A model generated the notes under the pieces. That model had not been told where the DNA came from. It made no database searches and was given only the letters and a program-made list of their open reading frames with translations. DNA of 64,000 nt from Psychrobacter cibarius (GTDB lineage: Bacteria; Pseudomonadota; Gammaproteobacteria; Pseudomonadales; Moraxellaceae): NCBI GenBank assembly GCA_030686115.1, contig CP131612.1:1-64000 (forward strand). The letters run 5' to 3'. A program made the translations under genes and the position numbers. Positions 59,132-64,000 of the stretch are shown piece after piece; positions within the stretch are counted from its first letter, which is position 1, and each line of letters begins with the position of its first letter.

Positions 59132-60706
59132 TTAGCGATATTGCTGTAAAAATTCCATAAAATCTTCAGTTTCGGCTTTTTCAATCTCAGCTTGCTGTAA
59201 TATCGATTTTTCTGCCAACACTTCATATTTGGCTTGGGTGTTTGGGCTAAGCGTTTGCTGTAATAAAGACTCACGATGCTGCTGCGCCAAGGTAAAGCCA
59301 AGCTGCCATAAGCTGCCTAAACGCTGACTATCAGAGTTTACTTGTGCTGAAATAGTCGATTCAGAATGTCCTGCTTTGCCTTGCATTAACGCGACTGCTG
59401 CACGGTAATCGTTGCCGCCATAATGCGCATCAAGTAGCGCGGCAAGTGGTTGCATACGTTCTAAATGCACCAGCATCCAGCTCTCAAGCAGTTGCTCTTC
59501 GCCGTTGTTTATAATGTGTAAGCCTTCGCGGCGACCTTCGTTTACCACGCGCTCAAGATTGATGGCTAAGGTCTCTTCTTCCTCAGGTAATAGATCAGGT
59601 GAGTCGCTCAGCAGACAGTACAGCGCCATGACCTCTAAGAAACAGGCGCTAGATAGACGAATACCGACATCGCTATAAGGATCTAGATCGATTGCACGGA
59701 ACTCGACATAAGCGATACCACGGCGCTCTAATGCTTCGGTCGGTGTCTCGCCGCTCATCGCGATTTGTTTGGGACGAATAGGGCTATAGTATTCATTTTC
59801 TATTTGTAAAATATGATTGTTGATTTGGATAGGGTTGCCATCGGCATCATCCAAGCCAAGCTTGGCAAAGCTTTCGTGCGGAGTCTGAATCGCGCGGCGC
59901 AGTCCATCGACATACTCTGGCAGATAGTTATAACGAATATCGAGCTGTTCTTGTACACTATTGGTATAACCAAGCTTGCCCATACGTAGGCTGGTGGCAG
60001 CAGGCTTATAGTAGGTTGAGTCGTTTAGTAGCTCTAAATCATGCTCGCGACCAGCTAAGAAACAAGGACAAACGCTAGGGCTAGCACCCAGTAAATACAA
60101 TACCAAACTGGTCAGACGCTTAAAGTTACGGATAAGCCCTAAGTACTTTTCGTTTTTAAATTCTGTCAGCGTTTGCACTTGTGCAGCAGGTATTTCAGCT
60201 TGCCAGACTTCAAATAATCCATCACCAAAAGACAAGTTATAATGTAAACCTGCAATCGTTTGCATGCGCCGACCATAGCGGATACCAAGCCCGCTACGGT
60301 ATAGCGTCTTGAGCTTACCTGTATTAGAGCTGCCATAATCAGCCAGTGGGATGTCTTCATCATTCGATGACAGCATACAAGGCATAGACAGCGGCCACAT
60401 CAGCTCACCCTCAGGCATGGCTTGATGGACCAATACATGCAACTGACGCAGCATGTTTAGCGTCTCTTTTGGTGAGGTTTTGGGGTCAGTAATTAGCTCA
60501 AGTAGGCTTTCTGAATAATCAGTTGTGATAAACGGATGGGTGAGCTTTGAGCCAAGTTTGGCTGGATGCGGTGTCTGAGCCAAGTAGCCATCGGGTCTTA
60601 CGCGCAGCCCTTCTTTTTCGATACCGCGGAGCATGCCCGTTAAATGCTTGCTATCAAACCAATTAGGAATGTCAAAATTCACAAAGCTACTCGCAAAATT
60701 ACTCAT
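59132..60706 (-). CDS. gshA: Glutamate-cysteine ligase
   Basis: First enzyme of glutathione synthesis, joining glutamate and cysteine with ATP. The 524 residues match the gammaproteobacterial GshA type: RGIEKEGLRVRPDG, HPFITTDYSESLLELITDP, MLSSNDEDIPLADYGSSNTGK and EVMALYCLLSDSP. I start at the ATG at 60706 (MSNFASSF); the ATG three codons upstream is equally open. Confidence 0.95.
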   Translation of the reverse strand: MSNFASSFVNFDIPNWFDSKHLTGMLRGIEKEGLRVRPDGYLAQTPHPAKLGSKLTHPFITTDYSESLLELITDPKTSPKETLNMLRQLHVLVHQAMPEGELMWPLSMPCMLSSNDEDIPLADYGSSNTGKLKTLYRSGLGIRYGRRMQTIAGLHYNLSFGDGLFEVWQAEIPAAQVQTLTEFKNEKYLGLIRNFKRLTSLVLYLLGASPSVCPCFLAGREHDLELLNDSTYYKPAATSLRMGKLGYTNSVQEQLDIRYNYLPEYVDGLRRAIQTPHESFAKLGLDDADGNPIQINNHILQIENEYYSPIRPKQIAMSGETPTEALERRGIAYVEFRAIDLDPYSDVGIRLSSACFLEVMALYCLLSDSPDLLPEEEETLAINLERVVNEGRREGLHIINNGEEQLLESWMLVHLERMQPLAALLDAHYGGNDYRAAVALMQGKAGHSESTISAQVNSDSQRLGSLWQLGFTLAQQHRESLLQQTLSPNTQAKYEVLAEKSILQQAEIEKAETEDFMEFLQQYR

Positions 60707-61055
60707 AATAGTCATCTATTGTTATTTATTATGGCGGCACAAAACACGACTGGCGTTTGACCATAATGAAGGTAAATATTGGATTAAGAATGCCGTCAGT
60801 TTAGCTCAAAGCTGCCCTGAAAACCACGGACAATTACAAATACGATAAGCTTTACAGGCGCTCATTCATCTTGATTTTAATAGGTATTTCAATAAAAAAT
60901 TTTATGAACAGCGCGTTACTGTTTTCTAAAAAACGCATAAAACAAGAAGCATCTACCTACGAGATAGATGCTTCAAAAGTACGACGTTAAGCGGTTTATG
61001 ATAGCGTTGACTAACGAGGAAGGTATCTTGATCAAAAGTCATGCGTCTCGCCAAC
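60707..61055. other. erpA-gshA intergenic region
   Basis: About 350 bases, no gene seen, with the erpA terminator in its distal part. Confidence 0.6.
60940..60974 (-). terminator. Terminator for erpA
   Basis: Perfect 10-bp stem GAAGCATCTA / TAGATGCTTC, followed on the minus strand by TTGTTTTAT. Confidence 0.75.
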
Positions 61056-61436
61056 TTAAATAGAGAAGGATGAGCCACAGCCACACGTGGTGGTGGCATT
61101 TGGATTGGTGACGATAAAGCGTGCGCCCTCTAACCCTTCAGTATAGTCAACGGTAGAGCCTTGTAAATACTGATAGCTTAGTGAATCGACGACCAAGGTT
61201 ACATCGTCATTGTCAAAATTGGCATCGTCTTCATTCAGCTCATTGGCGAAGTTAAAGCCGTAAGAAAAACCTGAGCAGCCGCCGCCCGTCACATAGACAC
61301 GCAACATCAGATCGCTGTCGCCTTCTTCTTCACGTAGACGTCGCACCTTTTGTGCGGCGCTATCGGTTAAGCTTAAAACAGTTGGGTCTACTGGCTGGCT
61401 GGCGCTTGGATTAAATTGGTTGGCTGATTCGTTCAT
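61056..61436 (-). CDS. erpA: Iron-sulfur cluster insertion protein ErpA
   Basis: A-type carrier that delivers [4Fe-4S] clusters to target enzymes such as IspG. The 126 residues hold the three ligand cysteines ([11 protein letters not shown] and CGCGSSF). ATG 61436 is preceded by GAGGTAGAT, which fixes the start; the frame extends upstream to 61529 with no support. Confidence 0.94.
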   Translation of the reverse strand: MNESANQFNPSASQPVDPTVLSLTDSAAQKVRRLREEEGDSDLMLRVYVTGGGCSGFSYGFNFANELNEDDANFDNDDVTLVVDSLSYQYLQGSTVDYTEGLEGARFIVTNPNATTTCGCGSSFSI

Positions 61437-61903
61437 ATCTACCTCAGTTGCTAGGATCAAATGCGGTCGTCCAGTTAGGGTTTGCAATGAAATAGTTGCA
61501 AATAAAGATACGCACGGCGTTTGATTCAATTGGGTGCTGTTATTATGGCGCTGCTATTGGTATGACTAATGGCGCATTATAAATATGATATCTGTGTCAT
61601 TACAACGATTTGGTTGATAACGGGCACTTATCTCATCGCAGTATATCATAATGGGGGTATTGATTCGTTTGTCAAGCGTGACGCTACTGGCTGAAGGTGG
61701 CTGATTGATACTAGCAGTTATTATCCCCATAAACTCATGCTAAGAGAAAGACTTTTTGTGCGAATAAACACTTGGTTTTGAAATAGTTATTTAATCGTTT
61801 GCCTATGAGGCAAGCGTTTGAAATAATAGCCGCCAGTTAACATGCCAGATGTGTGTTTTTTATTGCCTTATATTTTATATTACTGTTGAGTTGAAGAGAT
61901 TAT
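61437..61903. other. erpA-ABC-F divergent intergenic region
   Basis: About 470 bases without a recognised gene, presumably holding the two divergent promoters. Confidence 0.55.
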
Positions 61904-63925
61904 ATGATCGAATTTAAAGACGTTGGTGTTCGCCGTGATGGTCGTGAGTTGTTTGCAGGGGCAAGCTTCCAGCTACATCCGGGCCACAAAGTTGGCTTGA
62001 CGGGCAACAACGGCACCGGCAAATCCACCTTATTTGCCTTATTGTTGACGCGAATGGGCAGAGGAGATACCGAGGTCACGCTTGATAGAGGTGAAGTCAG
62101 TATTCCTGATAGCTGGCATGTGGCACACATGGCTCAGGAAGTCGGCGCTACGACGCAGTCTGCAATCGATTATGTATTGAGCGGTGATGAGCAGTGGTAT
62201 GAGATTAATGCTTCTTTGAATGATTTGAGTAGCGTCAGTGATGAGCAGATCGGGATATTGCATCAGCAGTTTGATGAAATTGATGGCTATCGTACGCCGA
62301 CTAAAGCGGCACAAATTATGGCAGGTCTTGGTTTTAATACCAGCCAGCATGAATTGCCCGTAGAAGGGTTTTCGGGTGGTTGGCGCATGCGTCTAAACCT
62401 TGCCAAAACCTTGATGAGCCGTGCGGACTTAATGTTACTCGATGAGCCGACCAACCATTTGGATTTGGATGCGATTTTGTGGCTTGAGACTTGGATCAAT
62501 GCCTATACTGGTCTGGTTATCGTCATCTCGCATGACCAAGCCTTTTTAGATGCCACGGTTGGTCATATCTTGCATGTCGAACAACAAAAAATCACCCTTT
62601 ATACCGGTAACTATCAGCAATTTATCCGCACCCGTCACGAGCGTATGGCGCAGCAGCAGCAAGCGTTTGAAAAACAAGAAGCGACTAAAGCACACTTGGA
62701 TGACTTTATTCGTCGTTTCCGTGCTAAAGCCAGTAAAGCTAAGCAAGCACAAAGCCGTATCAAGCAGCTTGAGCGCATGGCTGAGCTGTCACCGATGATG
62801 GCGGACAACCCGTTCTCTTTCCGCTTTTATGAGCCAGCAAATATGAGCTCACCACTGATTGAGCTGACCAAAGCGGATATTGGCTATAGCGATACGCCAC
62901 TTCTATATAATGCCAATGTGCAAGTAACGCCGGATACGCGTCTTGGCTTGCTAGGTATGAATGGCGCAGGTAAATCAACACTGATTAAAGCACTGGTCGG
63001 CGAGCTTGGCGTATTAACAGGGACGTATCGTGTTTCGGATACCCTAAAATTAGGCTACTTCAACCAGCATCAAATGGATATCTTGGATGCCAAAGCCACG
63101 CCGATAGAGATGTTGCGTCGTCTAGCCGGTAAAACCTCTGATGCGATGCTACGCTCATTTTTAGGCAGTTTTGACTTCCGCGGTGAGCGTATTGATACGC
63201 CGAGTGAGCTATTCTCTGGGGGCGAGCGTGCGCGTTTGACGCTGGCATTGATTGTTTGGCAACGTCCCAACGTTCTGGTACTCGATGAGCCGACCAACCA
63301 TTTGGACTTACAAATGCGCCAAGCGTTGACCATCGCCTTGCAAGGATTTGAGGGGGCAGTGGTACTGGTTTCGCATGATCGTGAGTTGATTGCCAACGTC
63401 TGTGATGAGCTGTTTTTGGTACATGATGGTCAAATCGAGGAGTTCGATGGTGACATCAGCGACTACGGTAAGTGGTTGGCAGAGAAGCGTAAACAAGAGA
63501 ACTCATCAGATAAAAGTACCAGTAAGAAGAAAAGTAAAAAAGAGAGTAAGAAATTCGTTTCACGTGAAACAGATAATGGTCAAGTGAATAATAAAGCACC
63601 TGATAATTCATCAAAAAGTAAAGCGACGACGCCTACGCTTAGTAAAGATGCGCAGCGCAAATTGGCGGCTGAACAACGCAAACTCACCGCGCCTATTCGC
63701 CGTGAGATAGAAGAGATAGAAAAAGCATTGGCTAAAATTGATGGACAGCTCGTGACGCTTGAAGAAAAACTGGCTGATACGGATTTATATGAAGAAGGTC
63801 GCAAGTCTGATTTGCTGTTATTACTTAACGAGCAAACGGCATTGCAGCAGCAGCACAGTGACAATGAAGAAAAACTATTGCTTTTGATGACGACATTAGA
63901 AGAAATGGAAGTGGGTTTTGAGTAG
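61904..63925 (+). CDS. ABC-F family ATPase, YheS-like
   Basis: Soluble twin-ABC ATPase of the ABC-F group, which acts at the ribosome. The 673 residues have two nucleotide-binding domains: GNNGTGKSTL with FSGGWRMRLNLAKTL and LLDEPTNHLDL, then GMNGAGKSTLIK with FSGGERARLTLALIVW and LVLDEPTNHLDL. Between them is the long helical linker rich in charged residues (HERMAQQQQAFEKQEATKAHLDDFIRRFRAKASKAKQAQSR) typical of YheS. The Lys/Ser-rich segment and coiled coil after the second domain (from about residue 525) hold a parS-like site. Confidence 0.92.
   Translation: MIEFKDVGVRRDGRELFAGASFQLHPGHKVGLTGNNGTGKSTLFALLLTRMGRGDTEVTLDRGEVSIPDSWHVAHMAQEVGATTQSAIDYVLSGDEQWYEINASLNDLSSVSDEQIGILHQQFDEIDGYRTPTKAAQIMAGLGFNTSQHELPVEGFSGGWRMRLNLAKTLMSRADLMLLDEPTNHLDLDAILWLETWINAYTGLVIVISHDQAFLDATVGHILHVEQQKITLYTGNYQQFIRTRHERMAQQQQAFEKQEATKAHLDDFIRRFRAKASKAKQAQSRIKQLERMAELSPMMADNPFSFRFYEPANMSSPLIELTKADIGYSDTPLLYNANVQVTPDTRLGLLGMNGAGKSTLIKALVGELGVLTGTYRVSDTLKLGYFNQHQMDILDAKATPIEMLRRLAGKTSDAMLRSFLGSFDFRGERIDTPSELFSGGERARLTLALIVWQRPNVLVLDEPTNHLDLQMRQALTIALQGFEGAVVLVSHDRELIANVCDELFLVHDGQIEEFDGDISDYGKWLAEKRKQENSSDKSTSKKKSKKESKKFVSRETDNGQVNNKAPDNSSKSKATTPTLSKDAQRKLAAEQRKLTAPIRREIEEIEKALAKIDGQLVTLEEKLADTDLYEEGRKSDLLLLLNEQTALQQQHSDNEEKLLLLMTTLEEMEVGFE
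63556..63571 (+). other. parS-like ParB site 8 (inside the ABC-F gene)
   Basis: CGTTTCACGTGAAACA, 15 of 16 matches to the consensus, in the stretch encoding the low-complexity C-terminal linker, where sequence constraint on the protein is presumably low. Confidence 0.65.
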
Positions 63926-64000
63926 AGAGCTGTTCGCTATAGTAAATAGTAAATAACAGGTTTTGATTGTTTTTTAAGCTATTTTCACTTGATAAAGACA

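Overview
The window opens at the start codon of dnaA and carries dnaA-dnaN-recF-gyrB in the classical order, so it is very probably the first 64 kb of a circular chromosome numbered from the replication origin. Moderate GC, gammaproteobacterial versions of RlmF, ErpA, DsbB, Mpl and RsuA, and the overall gene style point to a Moraxellaceae member, most likely Psychrobacter. This is recognition from sequence, not a computed placement. No rRNA, tRNA or CRISPR array was seen.

Layout. 1-7.3 kb: replication genes. 7.4-13.4 kb: mntP, rlmF, a LysE-type exporter, a crotonase, a secreted YadA-head protein and a PatB/MalY lyase. 13.4-18.6 kb: a minus-strand operon of an AGPS-like flavoprotein, a GlpD-like dehydrogenase and an FGGY kinase. 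19.2-20.8 kb: guaA. 20.8-25.5 kb: an accessory segment with a second, diverged copy of the guaA 3' end (an attachment-site scar), two cargo genes, then a two-gene cassette of a ParB/Srx-fold protein with a 23-unit 15-bp minisatellite and a D12-class adenine methylase. 25.5-30.7 kb: two MDR reductases and the GDYXXLXY/DUF4401/DUF2157 membrane trio. 31.5-37.7 kb: oppABCDF. 38.2-40.5 kb: DUF2798 protein, Asp/Glu racemase and nitronate monooxygenase. 40.7-42.6 kb: an AT-rich single-gene AAA-ATPase/DUF4435 fusion resembling a merged PARIS defence protein. 42.7-64 kb: mostly housekeeping genes (yigZ, rsuA, a DsbC-like protein, dnaJ, dapB, ornithine decarboxylase, def, mpl, nlpE-like, dsbB, gshA, erpA, an ABC-F ATPase) plus a small secretin-like protein.

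Themes. Eight near-palindromic parS-like sites lie across the window, as expected for an origin-proximal ParB-loading region; one forms the stem of the dnaJ terminator. The main candidates for undescribed biology are the ParB-like/methylase cassette beside the guaA scar and the AAA-DUF4435 fusion. Short in-frame tandem repeats of 15 bp recur in three coding regions (ParB-like gene, oppD start, yheT start), and non-coding repeats lie at 37.8 and 46.8 kb.
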